A stretch of 54,365 nt of DNA from Chloroflexota bacterium (GCA_029556265.1 JAKQFH010000093.1:1-54365); one strand, 5' to 3'. Positions 35,289 through 46,498 are shown, numbered from the stretch's first letter. Notes: generated by a model from the sequence alone, not told the origin. Program-made: numbers and translations.

Positions 35289-38200
35289 TTACCGGCTGAG
35301 CCACGGGAGGTAAATCAAACTTACCGCAGCCGCGCAGCTCTGCACTTTTACATCATCCAGATACCAACCTTCGGCGCTGCCTGTGCTTCCGCTTCCAAGG
35401 CGGAAACGGAACAAAACAGTCTGCCCGGCATAATCGCCCAGGTCGGCCACAGTCCACACCCAATCCGAGGCGCCGCACCAGGCAGATTTCCCGGCCAACG
35501 GGTTAAACACACCGACTCTGATCATCCCGTTGTACGCGTTCGTCAGCAGATTTGAAGCGCTGATTTGCGTCCAGGTCGTACCGTTGTTTTTGCTCACCTC
35601 CAGGATCGCGCCGTCATTGCACACGGATGGGTTATCAAAGGTCCAGCGGTGCCAGAAGGAAAGCGTAAGCGGCAGTTCGTTGACCGGCAAGCTAAATGCC
35701 GGCGAAACCAGCCTTTGGTCGGAAATCGCAGCTGGCACTGAGCTCAGCCAGGAGCTGACCGGAGAGTGCGCTCTCACCGCAGAGAGAGACCAGTGATACG
35801 CGCCAGTGGATGCATCCGCCCAGCCGGGCGCGCCGTCCTCAAAATCACCCAGGTAGAGCGTCTGGGCGGTCGTACCTGCCGGGCAGTCGCCCGGTCCCGG
35901 GCGAGTCCTGAAGCTGAATACCTGATTCTCGTTCGTTTCGTTGCAGGGGTTTTCCGCCGTAACGCGCCAATAATAGACCGTGTCAGTCTGCAGCGCGGCG
36001 GGCGGAGTGTACGTTGTTCCACTGATCCAAGCCTGCATCAGCACAACTTGCGTGAAGCCTGCATCCAAAGCCACTTCAATCCGATAGCTGACCGCGCCTG
36101 TGAGCGGCTGCCACGAAAAGCTGGTTTCGGGATCCACGTTGGCCGCGCCATTCGCGGGCGCCAGCAAAACCGGCCCGGAGGTCAGCGGATTGTAGACATT
36201 AACCAGCAAATCCGCCTGATGAACCAGGCTGCCGGAGCTGCCCGTGACGGTGAGGGTTTGCGCTCCGGAAGGAGAGCTGCCGTCGCCAGAAAGTATCAAA
36301 TGAGCCTGTCCGGGAGGCGTAACGAGTCCGGCGTTGTCAAAGCTCAGCGAAAAGCCGGCCAGCGGGCTGGCAGTCAGCGCGACCGGCTCGTGATACTGGT
36401 TCAGGCTGCCCACATTCACCGCGGCTTCCCGTGAGTCGGTGCTGCAGGTATTAAGCACAGGCGGCTGAAGCGAGAGCGTAAAATCTGGCAGTTTGGGACC
36501 CAGGATGATTTCCAGGCTGGGATCGCCAAAAAGATGGTACTCCTCCCAGTAATACTGGTCCAGGTTCGTGCCGCTGGCATCCACTGCCGCCAGACCCGCG
36601 TGAAGCATTTCCCGGACGCTGGGAACAAGCGCGCCGGTCGGATCCGCGTACAAGGTATTAAAAATCGCGCGTTCAAGCGTGTCGTCTTCATACCAATAGG
36701 AATAGTTGCTTGCGGAGGCGATGGTGAGCGCGCCGTACTCGGGTTCAATCACCCAGGTGTCCGCGAAGCTTTCATTCACCGTAAAGTCGCCGGTCATGCA
36801 AGCATGCGAGGCTACGTAAGGCACCGCCACGCCAGTCAGGTTCCGGACTTGCGCCTGGCTCAGGTTCGGTCCCGCCCAACCGGTCTGGCTGCCGTGCCCT
36901 GTGTAAATAACCATAGCGCGCTGGTCATTGATGGAATTGATAACATTGGTGGAACCAGCTCCGTAGGTTATCGCGTAGAGTTTGTCGCCGCCGGGCATGG
37001 GGTTGTTCGGGAAGATGCCGCTATATCCTTTGGGCAGGGTGTAGGTGTTTATCACATAATTTTGGGTTGCTTCGGCAAAGTTATACCAGCTGCCATCGCT
37101 GGTGGCGAGAAAAGCCGCCTTTTTAACCCAGGCTTCCTGTCCGGTTCGTCCGGCATAAGTTTGCAGCTTGGCAAGCATATCCGCCAGTTGGGTCGCGTTT
37201 CGCACCGGGAAGCGCCCATAGAAGATATCCGGCACAAATTCAGTCTCATTGTCCATCGTGAAATAGTACAGGTCTGTGCGATAAGAGGATGTTTCGGAGC
37301 GGAAAGTGTAATTCGGGATGCTGTCCGCGCCGTTGTTATAGTCGCCGACTAAAAGGACATAGTCCGGCGGGTTAGGTCCCAGGTATTGAGCCTTAATGTA
37401 CTGCTTGATAGCAGTTGTTGTACTCCCACCGATAGCCGCCAGGCTCGCCAGGCTCACGTTAAAGCCCTGGCTCTGCTTCAGGTTCACCAAACCCGTCAAT
37501 CCGTTCGCATAAGCGTCCGCGCTGATAATCAGGTAGTTTTCAGGGCTTTTTTGCTGGCTCAGAGGGCGCCCCTGGTTAAAATTCAGGACCTTTCCGCTGT
37601 ATATGGCATTAAACCCATCAGAATTCAGGCGTTCAGCTTCAGCAAAAGTCGATGCCATATCGCTGCCTTCCAATTTCAGCCTGAAATCAATTCGCGCATA
37701 GGTCACCAGGCCGCCAGTAGCGGGTGTGTATTGCACCGGAAAAATCTCCAGTTGGACAACGCGGTGACCCCGCACCATATATTCATCCTTGATGCGGACC
37801 AATTCCCCGGGATACGCGCCCTGCAGCGTGTAAATCTGCGCGTCAGGCGGCACTTCTGTCTGGTTTTGGGCGCATTTTGATTGAGGCGGCTGACGCGGCG
37901 CCAGAGCGCCTTCCAGACCCAACGCGGATAACGAGGTTGACTTACCGGGCGCCGAAAGAATTTCTATATGCACTTGCGCGCCAAAAGGTACCTCCACATC
38001 CCGATAGATTGCCGGCAGCGCTGGAGCGCCAGGCTCGCCGCTTTGCCCAAAGCCCTCCCCGCCCAGGCTCAGGTAGGTCTGACCAGCAATGGTTAGCTTG
38101 CCGACCTCAACCCCATCCGCCTCAGCGCGCAGCAGAATACCTTGCGCGTCTGCCTGTAACAAGACGACCTCAGGCGCTTGGCGGGCTTCCGAGTCTCCGA

Positions 38201-38324
38201 AGGCGAGCCAATCCGCGGCGCCGGTTTGCGCTTTCGCGCCGCCCGCCAGCCCACCAATAAGCAAAGTCACGCCCAGATACACAACAGCGGCTCTCAGGAA
38301 CCATGAATATTTGGATTTAAACAT
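35289..38324 (-). CDS. Secreted C25 (gingipain-like) cysteine peptidase, multidomain
   Basis: 1011 residues with a signal peptide ending near AKAQ. The propeptide-like N-terminus (VPFGAQVHIEIL) leads to the C25 catalytic domain: LLVGDYNNGADSIP, DIFYGRFPVRN, catalytic His in VIYTGHGSQTGWAG and Cys in VASHACMTGDF. Ig-like and Fn3-like (SYRIEVALDAGFTQ) repeats follow, then a jelly-roll module (DFEDGAPGW ... LTLSFWHRWTFD) like those of immune inhibitor A. The chain ends IYLPWLSR. The ATG at 38324 follows AAAGGA; the ATG at 38339 is an alternative. The role is probably extracellular protein degradation. Confidence 0.92.
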   Translation of the reverse strand: MFKSKYSWFLRAAVVYLGVTLLIGGLAGGAKAQTGAADWLAFGDSEARQAPEVVLLQADAQGILLRAEADGVEVGKLTIAGQTYLSLGGEGFGQSGEPGAPALPAIYRDVEVPFGAQVHIEILSAPGKSTSLSALGLEGALAPRQPPQSKCAQNQTEVPPDAQIYTLQGAYPGELVRIKDEYMVRGHRVVQLEIFPVQYTPATGGLVTYARIDFRLKLEGSDMASTFAEAERLNSDGFNAIYSGKVLNFNQGRPLSQQKSPENYLIISADAYANGLTGLVNLKQSQGFNVSLASLAAIGGSTTTAIKQYIKAQYLGPNPPDYVLLVGDYNNGADSIPNYTFRSETSSYRTDLYYFTMDNETEFVPDIFYGRFPVRNATQLADMLAKLQTYAGRTGQEAWVKKAAFLATSDGSWYNFAEATQNYVINTYTLPKGYSGIFPNNPMPGGDKLYAITYGAGSTNVINSINDQRAMVIYTGHGSQTGWAGPNLSQAQVRNLTGVAVPYVASHACMTGDFTVNESFADTWVIEPEYGALTIASASNYSYWYEDDTLERAIFNTLYADPTGALVPSVREMLHAGLAAVDASGTNLDQYYWEEYHLFGDPSLEIILGPKLPDFTLSLQPPVLNTCSTDSREAAVNVGSLNQYHEPVALTASPLAGFSLSFDNAGLVTPPGQAHLILSGDGSSPSGAQTLTVTGSSGSLVHQADLLVNVYNPLTSGPVLLAPANGAANVDPETSFSWQPLTGAVSYRIEVALDAGFTQVVLMQAWISGTTYTPPAALQTDTVYYWRVTAENPCNETNENQVFSFRTRPGPGDCPAGTTAQTLYLGDFEDGAPGWADASTGAYHWSLSAVRAHSPVSSWLSSVPAAISDQRLVSPAFSLPVNELPLTLSFWHRWTFDNPSVCNDGAILEVSKNNGTTWTQISASNLLTNAYNGMIRVGVFNPLAGKSAWCGASDWVWTVADLGDYAGQTVLFRFRLGSGSTGSAEGWYLDDVKVQSCAAAVSLIYLPWLSR

Positions 38325-38633
38325 TTGGAGTCCTTTCATCGGGAAGAGAAAACTGATACAGGATTTTATCATTTAATCAGCCATCCTCCCCCGATTACTA
38401 AATCAATTTGATAAGCGTTCGTGCTGGCTCTCGTTAAAGGAGCTATCCAACCCACAGGCAAAAAAGGAAAATTTGAATACGGCAACTCTGAAAAGAATAT
38501 TTCCATACCGGAATAAATAATTGGAAAAATTGAATTGTTTTTTACCGATCTTTTGTTCATAATAAGTTAACTCACCTTAATTATTACCGGGGTTGTTCCG
38601 GGCTTTCGGATTAACAGTAGGTCCAAAAAACAG
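38325..38633. other. Intergenic region between divergent protease and MBL-fold genes
   Basis: 309 bases, clearly AT-richer than the flanks. It must hold promoters for the two divergent genes; TAAAAT (minus, near 38361) is visible but lacks a good -35. A 63-codon frame on the minus strand has no ribosome-binding site and biased composition, so it is not called. Confidence 0.5.
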
Positions 38634-39479
38634 ATGGGCACAATGCGAAAAATGCAGATGACAGAAACTCCATTTCAGGCAAAATTACTCTTCCGGAACA
38701 CCTGGTTAATTCAAGGCGCGGGCTGCAATTGTTATTTGCTGGTCGGGAATAAGCGCGGCGTGCTGATTGATACAGGCTTTGCTACCGAGAACCTTCAGGT
38801 ATTCGCCCAATCACTCACCGATAAACCCGTGGAAATTGCGGCGAATACGCACGGGCACTTTGCTCACACCGGCGGGAACGGTTGGTTTACGCATGCTTAT
38901 ATGAGTGCGAAAGCTTTGGAAATCGCGAAAATCCCCTATCCGCGGATTGCCAACCTTGGTTATCCCCTGGATTATCTGGTCACGGTGGTGGGTGACGGAG
39001 ATGTGATAGACCTGGGCTTTCGGTATCTGGAAGTAATCGAAATCCCAGCGCATTCAGAGGGCAGCATCGCATTTCTGGATAAGCGCGAGCATATTCTGTT
39101 CACAGGCGACGAGGTGGACGACCAGGTAATGTTAATCAGCAAGAAAGATGAAAAACAGCCGGTAGTAGCCCGGCACGCGTCCGCCATGGAAAAGCTGCTC
39201 AGCCGAAAAGATGATTTCGATTTAATCTGCGCCGGGCACACGCTGGTGCTGTCCCCCGCGGCGATTATTGCGGACTACCTCACTCACGACCAGTTGATTA
39301 TTTCCAAAACCCTGACAGGCAAGGAAATCACAGGCTTTGATTTCCCTACCGATTTTGAGCTGCCTCAACCCGCATTCAAACGTGCGTCTGTTTATGAAGA
39401 CACAACGCTTCTGTATGATGTCCGGTTTATCCAGGGTCCTGTCTTGCAGCGGCAAGTGACACTTCAATTGGAGCCTTGA
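38634..39479 (+). CDS. Metallo-beta-lactamase-fold protein with altered metal motif
   Basis: 281-residue MBL-fold hydrolase-like protein. The fold is clear: NCYLLVGNKRGVLIDTGF, then THGHFAHTGG (72-81), PAHSEGS (His140), FTGDE (Asp159) and CAGHT (His202). The canonical HxHxDH has become HGHFAH, losing the Asp metal ligand of site 2 at residue 77 (Ala). Activity with one metal is possible, but loss of function is not excluded. No Shine-Dalgarno sequence is visible; ATGs at codons 1, 4, 7 and 9 are all possible starts. The neighbours give no functional hint. Confidence 0.88.
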   Translation: MGTMRKMQMTETPFQAKLLFRNTWLIQGAGCNCYLLVGNKRGVLIDTGFATENLQVFAQSLTDKPVEIAANTHGHFAHTGGNGWFTHAYMSAKALEIAKIPYPRIANLGYPLDYLVTVVGDGDVIDLGFRYLEVIEIPAHSEGSIAFLDKREHILFTGDEVDDQVMLISKKDEKQPVVARHASAMEKLLSRKDDFDLICAGHTLVLSPAAIIADYLTHDQLIISKTLTGKEITGFDFPTDFELPQPAFKRASVYEDTTLLYDVRFIQGPVLQRQVTLQLEP

Positions 39480-39819
39480 CCAAGGTTAATTAACGAAGAA
39501 GCCTGCGCATCACGTGATTTCTGAAAATAATTATCCCAAAGGTTTTCCTGCTGGGAGCTCCAAATGAGGTTTATGCTTGGTAAGCATTATTGGGGGAAAG
39601 TTGTTTGAATTCGAATACGTTCAGTTTTTTTATAAGGACGGAGCCTCCTTCTCCGGCAAACTGCGCCATAAAGCCAGCTGCTTGCCTGCCTGATCCGCAA
39701 ATCTGGTTGGCGCTTTGGGGCCAGTTCAATCGACCTGACACCTTTGGGAAAAAGCGGAAAACCGAAAGCGACCACGCGGCTGGAAAGCGTGCACTTCAAC
39801 CTTCCTGAATTATTCCGCG
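39480..39819. other. Intergenic stretch without recognised gene
   Basis: 340 bases before the comM promoter. Short overlapping frames on both strands (about 70 codons) lack ribosome-binding sites and recognisable motifs. It could be a decayed gene, but no family was recognised. No clear terminator for the MBL gene was found. Confidence 0.45.
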
Positions 39820-39848
39820 TTGACTTTTCGCATTTTTGCCTCTAAACT
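39820..39848 (+). promoter_or_regulatory. Promoter of comM
   Basis: TTGACT (39820-39825), 17 bases, TAAACT (39843-39848), then 6 bases to the ATG at 39855; a leaderless arrangement. Confidence 0.8.
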
Positions 39849-39854
39849 TATGCC

Positions 39855-41378
<1,524 letters not shown>

Positions 41379-41466
41379 CCGGCTTTTTTCTGACTGCCTG
41401 AGGTCTGTTTTTTCAGGGATGGTATCCATCCAGAAAGCTATTTATCACGCATCACAAGGAGAGATT

Positions 41467-42384
41467 ATGAGAACTATTCAACTTGGCAAGTCAGGTTTGC
41501 AGGTTCCGGTGGTCGGCGTTGGCTGTATGCGTCTGAAGACGCTCTCGGCCGCCGAAGCGGAGACCTTCGTGCAGTCCGCGCTCGCGCTGGGAGCCAACTT
41601 CTTTGACCACGCGGATATCTACGGCAGGGGCATCTGCGAGGAAATCTTCGCGCAAGCGGTTCACATGAGCCCATCCGTGCGCGAAAAACTCATCCTGCAG
41701 TCCAAGGTCGGCATCCGCAAAGGCATGTATGACTTCTCCAAAGAACACATCCTTTCCGCTGTGGACGGCTGTCTGGCGCGCCTGAAAACCAACTACCTGG
41801 ACGTCCTGCTGCTGCACCGTCCCGACGCTCTGGTCGAACCGGAGGAAGTGGCAGAGGCTTTCGACGCCCTCGAAGCCGCGGGTAAAGTCCGCTATTTCGG
41901 TGTCTCAAACCATAAACCCATGCAAATCGCGCTGCTGCAAAAGTTTGTGCGCCAACCCCTGCATGCCAACCAGCTTCAGCTCAGCATCGCGCATGCCGGC
42001 ATGATTTCCAATGGCATCCATGTCAACATCAACGAAGACGCGGCGCTGGATCGGGACGGCAGCGTGCTGGACTACTGCCGGCTGCACGATATCACCATCC
42101 AACCCTGGTCGCCCTTTCAGCACGGCATGTTTAAGGGTGTCTTCATCAATAATCCGGATTTTCTGGAGTTGAATGACTGCCTTGACCAGCTTGCCGGGCA
42201 GTACGGCGTGAGCAGCACCAGCATCGCCCTGGCCTGGCTGCTGAGGCACCCCGCCAAAATGCAGCCAATCGTGGGTACGATGAACCCCAGCAGGCTGAAG
42301 GAATGCGTTCAGGCTGCCGAAATCCAACTGAGCCGGGAAGAATGGTACCGCATCTACCGCGCGGCGGGGAACACCGTGCCATAG
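41467..42384 (+). CDS. Aldo/keto reductase
   Basis: NAD(P)H-dependent reductase with a TIM-barrel fold, 305 residues. The catalytic tetrad is visible: Asp and Tyr in FFDHADIYGRG, Lys in LQSKVGIRKG and His in LLLHRPD. The YdhF-type features NLQLS-like (ANQLQLSIAHAG) and QPWSPFQHG are present. The substrate is unknown. The ATG at 41467 follows AAGGAG at 5 bases; an extension to 41293 would run inside comM. An AT-rich terminator follows. Confidence 0.95.
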   Translation: MRTIQLGKSGLQVPVVGVGCMRLKTLSAAEAETFVQSALALGANFFDHADIYGRGICEEIFAQAVHMSPSVREKLILQSKVGIRKGMYDFSKEHILSAVDGCLARLKTNYLDVLLLHRPDALVEPEEVAEAFDALEAAGKVRYFGVSNHKPMQIALLQKFVRQPLHANQLQLSIAHAGMISNGIHVNINEDAALDRDGSVLDYCRLHDITIQPWSPFQHGMFKGVFINNPDFLELNDCLDQLAGQYGVSSTSIALAWLLRHPAKMQPIVGTMNPSRLKECVQAAEIQLSREEWYRIYRAAGNTVP

Positions 42385-42407
42385 CTGCTGCTGAAGGAAA
42401 AAAAGGT

Positions 42408-42450
42408 AAAAGAAGTGCATCTTTTCTGATGTTCACTTCTTTTCAAAAAA
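42408..42450 (+). terminator. Terminator after the aldo/keto reductase gene
   Basis: 10-bp stem AAAAGAAGTG/CACTTCTTTT (42408-42417 and 42434-42443), with an inner CATC/GATG stem. It is AT-rich, so less certain than the other terminators. Confidence 0.6.
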
Positions 42451-42489
42451 AGTACGGTTGACTCGGTCCTAAATAGTTAACTTTCACCC

Positions 42490-42521
42490 TTGAATTCCCG
42501 GGTTTCCAACTCGTTTATAAT
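42490..42521 (+). promoter_or_regulatory. Probable leaderless promoter of the kinase gene
   Basis: TATAAT (42516-42521) ends exactly 6 bases before the ATG at 42528. The -35 is uncertain: TTGAAT (42490-42495) is 20 bases away. Confidence 0.6.
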
Positions 42522-42527
42522 GACGCA

Positions 42528-45428
42528 ATGGCAAGTATTGTATTTGGACGAAATTCCCATTGGAAATTGGGTGAACAAATTGGCAAAGGCGACGCCGGCG
42601 AGGTACTGCGGGTTCAAACAGAACTCGGGCGGACGTCCGGTCTGATGAAGCGGCCGGTCCAAAACGTCTCGGGCGGCACAATCGTTCGGCAGGCAGTACA
42701 AATTGAAAACGAGGGCAAAGTGCTCGCGGCCTTGAATGGACTTGATGCCCGCCGCAAAAATCTGACGGTACACACCCCTCTGCTTTTAGACCAAAGCCCG
42801 GAAGGTACTTCTAAAACCGCCGCGCTGTTTATCGTCAGCGAAGAAGTGCGCGGGGTCGCGATTTCAAACCTGCTCAAGGACCTGATCCAAAAGAACGCCT
42901 CTTTTTCGCAAACCCTCGTCCTAAAAGTGATTTCCAGCCTGTTCACACTGCTCGCGGAGGTGCACGCCCGGGGAATTGCCTGGAATGATGTCAAGATGGA
43001 ACACATTTTCTGGGATGAAAGCGCGAACACACTCTCCTTTATTGACTGGGGAAATGGGCTTTTCTTCCAACTGGATGAACCCATGCACCCTCAGCATCCG
43101 GTCAGGCTCGATTACCAACAGTTCATCACCGAGGGTGGTTTACTCCTCAATCAAATCGCGCCTGAACTCATTCCTGAAATTGATTGGCCGTCAGACGCCT
43201 CAGCGCTGACACCCGAAGTATTGCTCCAACTGCAGCACCGGGTGGAATATATGGAAACCCACCTCTCCATGCGCGTCAAGGAGTATCAGCTCACCTTCGA
43301 TAAAAGCTCCCGCCAAATAGACAGCCTGGCAGAACTGCAAGATATCCTGGAGCTGAAGCAATCGCTCAAAAAGCTGGGCGTGGAGGTGCAGACTCAGTCT
43401 GCTTTACAGTCCATTCAAAACTTCGCGCTGCGTCTGGCACGCCAAAAAGCATACCCGGATCTCCACGCCTTGATTGAGCTGCTCGCGACCTATCTGCCCG
43501 AAGGGAAAAACCCCAATTGGCAGCTGGCGGATTACCTCCTGAGCCTGGAAGACGCGTACAACCGGACCGCTTTTACAGATGTCCTGACCAGAACAATCGC
43601 GAACGACTTACCCGGCGCCATCTGGGACCTGGAAGGCGCCCGGGAAAGTTCCCGGGATATTCCGCGCCTGGTTTCAATCCAAATGGCTATGCGCAGCGCA
43701 CACGGCGTCCCGGATTTTTTGGCTGACCCGCTCTACAACCAGCTTTTGGAGTGGCAGGAGCACTGCCTGCAGCAAGTTCAGCAAATTCCGTCTGGCAAAC
43801 CGCTTGATGAGCAGGAAAGCGCCGCAGTCCAGGCTCTTATCACGCAGCTTGAGAAACTCACGGCAAACTGGAGCCAGCTCGCCGAAGGCGAAATGCTGGG
43901 AGATAAGCTCCTGATCCTGCGTGATTTACTCCAAACGCACGCGGCACACCTGACATATCCGCCAGGCTCTCTGCCGCAGGCGCTGCTTCGGGAGTTAGCC
44001 AGCACGCGAGAAATTCTTACATTCTGGGTGGAAGGTGAGCTCCCAAAATGCCGGGAGGCTTTGGTCCAGTTTTTCCTGCTCGAACCAACGCTGCCCTACC
44101 TGCGCGGCATCGCCGCGCAGATGGACGCTCTGCAAAACTGGATAAGCCAGCTTTCACGCGGTCCGCGGCCGGGTCAAAGTCTGAACACTTTCGGGCGGGA
44201 ACTTATGGCACAATTACCCAGGATTGCCCAACATTTAAGTCAGCCCGCCTGGCTAAGCAGCCTCATCCACTGCGCGGAAAACCTGGCCAGCGCCGCGGAT
44301 GAGGAAACTTTGCGCCTGCAGGCTGCCAACTATCAATGGCCTGTACCCTGGTTAGAATACGGCGACATCAAAATCGAATTCGATGCCTCTCCTGGCTCAT
44401 CCGCCAAATTATCTTCGGAACAAATGGAAACGCTGTCCGCCTTTCATCAGGCACTGCGTCTGGAGCAAGACCCATCCGAGGCGCTTTCCGCGCTCAAAGC
44501 GCGTATCCCTGAGTATTACGGTCTGTACCGCCTGTTGGCTTTGCGGTATGAAAACCTCTTCAGCGCCCTGCCGGTTCAAACGCAGGCTCTGGATGCCAGC
44601 CTATTCCCCAAGGCAGACCAAGAGAACGTTCTTCAGACGCTGAACACGATTGACAATCTGGAGCATTGGAAAGAAACTCAGCTTAGAGCCGGAGCAGCCC
44701 TCGAAACCGCCCCTCCGGAAACAAACCAGGGCTGGCTCGCCTCGCGATATGCCCGGGAAGCGCAAATCAGTTGGAAAACCCTGATTCAGCCTCCCCTGAT
44801 ACTGATAAAACAGATGCGCTGGGACGCGCTTTCCGCTTTCGCAAGCGAGAACACCCTACCCCCCAAACTGAATTCCAGTGCTCAGGCGCTCGTAAACCTC
44901 GCGGACATCTGGGCCGGGCTCCAGGAACACGGCCTCTTTCCCGAAAACGCGCGGGAAGCCGTACGCCTCGCCGAACAAGCCCAGGCGGATTTCTTTGCGT
45001 TCTGGCAAGAGCTTGAAAACGCCGCGTCGCGCCCCTTGCGTTGGCTGGTTCAATCGAATCAGGCTGCCTTCAGCGGTATCAACCAATCGCTGCAGCAGCT
45101 CCTGCGCCACTTTCAATCCCTGGAACGCGCGCTGCTTGCGCTCGCCAGACCAGGCACAGCCCGCTCGCGCCTCGCCTGGAACAGCGCTGGTGATATGATG
45201 TTCGCCCTGGGGCAGATTCACACCCTGCTCGACCCGCCTGCCCGAAAAGCAACCCGAATTCGCCTGTGGCAGGAACAGTACAATCAAATCCTGAAACAAA
45301 CCGAGTGGAAGAAAGCGGCTGAACTGTTGGAAACGCTTGACACCACGCATCCCCTGGCAAGCTGGTTCCAGGAGCTGACAGCCAAGGATATTGACATTTT
45401 TAATGAAAAACCTAAACAAAAATGGTAG
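42528..45428 (+). CDS. Atypical protein-kinase-like protein with long helical C-terminus
   Basis: 966 residues. Residues 1-250 read as a protein-kinase fold: Gly loop IGKGDAGEV, Lys41 in GLMKRPV, Glu60/62 of helix C (QIENEGKVL), the catalytic loop WNDVKMEHIFW with Asp154, Lys156 and His159 at the Asn position, and the metal motif IDWGNG (Asp173, DFG replaced by DWG). The remaining 700 residues are helical, Gln/Leu/Ala-rich and unrecognised, without membrane segments. It is probably cytoplasmic. The next gene, 24 bases on, encodes a second kinase-like protein with the same altered loop. Whether it phosphorylates protein is unknown. Confidence 0.82.
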   Translation: MASIVFGRNSHWKLGEQIGKGDAGEVLRVQTELGRTSGLMKRPVQNVSGGTIVRQAVQIENEGKVLAALNGLDARRKNLTVHTPLLLDQSPEGTSKTAALFIVSEEVRGVAISNLLKDLIQKNASFSQTLVLKVISSLFTLLAEVHARGIAWNDVKMEHIFWDESANTLSFIDWGNGLFFQLDEPMHPQHPVRLDYQQFITEGGLLLNQIAPELIPEIDWPSDASALTPEVLLQLQHRVEYMETHLSMRVKEYQLTFDKSSRQIDSLAELQDILELKQSLKKLGVEVQTQSALQSIQNFALRLARQKAYPDLHALIELLATYLPEGKNPNWQLADYLLSLEDAYNRTAFTDVLTRTIANDLPGAIWDLEGARESSRDIPRLVSIQMAMRSAHGVPDFLADPLYNQLLEWQEHCLQQVQQIPSGKPLDEQESAAVQALITQLEKLTANWSQLAEGEMLGDKLLILRDLLQTHAAHLTYPPGSLPQALLRELASTREILTFWVEGELPKCREALVQFFLLEPTLPYLRGIAAQMDALQNWISQLSRGPRPGQSLNTFGRELMAQLPRIAQHLSQPAWLSSLIHCAENLASAADEETLRLQAANYQWPVPWLEYGDIKIEFDASPGSSAKLSSEQMETLSAFHQALRLEQDPSEALSALKARIPEYYGLYRLLALRYENLFSALPVQTQALDASLFPKADQENVLQTLNTIDNLEHWKETQLRAGAALETAPPETNQGWLASRYAREAQISWKTLIQPPLILIKQMRWDALSAFASENTLPPKLNSSAQALVNLADIWAGLQEHGLFPENAREAVRLAEQAQADFFAFWQELENAASRPLRWLVQSNQAAFSGINQSLQQLLRHFQSLERALLALARPGTARSRLAWNSAGDMMFALGQIHTLLDPPARKATRIRLWQEQYNQILKQTEWKKAAELLETLDTTHPLASWFQELTAKDIDIFNEKPKQKW
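45391..45418 (+). promoter_or_regulatory. Possible internal promoter for the second kinase gene
   Basis: TTGACA (45391-45396), 16 bases, TAAACA (45413-45418), located inside the 3' end of the preceding gene, about 35 bases before the next start. Confidence 0.45.
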
Positions 45429-45452
45429 AATAGCCCGGATTTACGGAAAATA

Positions 45453-46463
45453 ATGATAGAGAGACAATTAAGCACCCAAAGCGGATTCTTCCTCACAGAA
45501 CCCCTGGATACCTGGCTGACCGCCGGGAACCATGATTACGCCATCCCCGAAGCCGCCGGCTCCAGCGCCCGGGTCTTTTTGCTTAAAAATGAGAGCGGCA
45601 TTGGCACCTATAAACGCGACCCGGCCTTCAAGGTGATGCGCCACGACAAAATCACCTACGCCAAACCCCTCTTCCTGGAAGAATACCGCATCCTCGCCGG
45701 ATTGAACGGCATCCAGGGGCTCACGCCCATGCTGCAGGGCGGTTTCCTCAAACCAGATCCGGGCAGCCTCTGGCCGACGGAACTCGCGCCGCTCTCCAAG
45801 GATGCCGAGCAGAAAGCCAGCGCTTTGCAGATCAGCGGCAAGCTGGCAGTCTTCACACCCGATGAAACCGACCAACTGCTGGGCGAAATGGACGAACGCC
45901 TGTCTGACGGCTGGCTGCCGTTTCTTATTCTTGAGCGGCGTTGGGAAGACAACCTTTATATGCTGTGTGACGCGGGTTACACCCGCGGTAATTTTGTGAC
46001 CAACCTGACCATGAAGCAGGTTCTCGACATCTCCATCCAGATTTGCGATATCCTTGCTCAGGCACATGAACGCGGCGCGACCTTTTTGGACCATAAACTG
46101 CTGCATTACTACTGGAACGAATACCGTCAGAAGGTCATCATGATTGATTGGAACATCGGTCATTGGCAGCCCGGGAACATGCAGCCCGAAGTGCTGCAGT
46201 TCGACCTGGTGCAGTTCAGTTCACGCGCCATGCACCACATCTTTACCGGCCGCCAGGCGCCCGGCTCGGTGGCTGTCGGGCCCAACCGCCCGGAGGATAT
46301 CGCCAGCGCGCCGCGACATTTTAAGGCGTCCTATTCCTATGACGTTCAAAACCGCCTCAATCAGGAAGAAATGCGCTTTTTGGAAAAAGCTCTGGACGGC
46401 AGTTTCTTGAGCGCCGCGGAGATGCGCGAGCATCTGCAATTCCTTGCAAGCAAACGACTATAA
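45453..46463 (+). CDS. Second atypical protein-kinase-like protein
   Basis: 336 residues with a divergent kinase fold. Candidate residues are Lys60 (PAFKVMRHD), Glu76/77 (FLEEYRILAGL), the catalytic loop FLDHKLLHYYW with Asp213, Lys215 and His218, and IDWNIG (Asp232). The loop pattern D-x-K-x2-H-x2-W followed by IDWxxG is shared with the preceding gene, although the two are otherwise dissimilar. There is no Gly-rich loop of normal type. GGA before the ATG is a weak ribosome-binding site. It could be an active atypical kinase or a pseudokinase partner. Confidence 0.8.
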   Translation: MIERQLSTQSGFFLTEPLDTWLTAGNHDYAIPEAAGSSARVFLLKNESGIGTYKRDPAFKVMRHDKITYAKPLFLEEYRILAGLNGIQGLTPMLQGGFLKPDPGSLWPTELAPLSKDAEQKASALQISGKLAVFTPDETDQLLGEMDERLSDGWLPFLILERRWEDNLYMLCDAGYTRGNFVTNLTMKQVLDISIQICDILAQAHERGATFLDHKLLHYYWNEYRQKVIMIDWNIGHWQPGNMQPEVLQFDLVQFSSRAMHHIFTGRQAPGSVAVGPNRPEDIASAPRHFKASYSYDVQNRLNQEEMRFLEKALDGSFLSAAEMREHLQFLASKRL

Positions 46464-46498
46464 TCACCATACCTACCTACGCCTGAAAGGAGCCTCCA

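Noticed and set aside
38369-38560. 63-codon minus frame in the 38325-38633 gap
   Set aside because: No ribosome-binding site, AT-biased composition and no recognisable family.
39587-39808. Overlapping ~70-codon frames on both strands before comM
   Set aside because: Neither has start signals or motifs; possibly gene remains, but nothing supports a call.
42462-42486. TTGACT...TTAACT as promoter of the kinase gene
   Set aside because: The spacer is only 13 bases; TATAAT at 42516 fits the ATG better.
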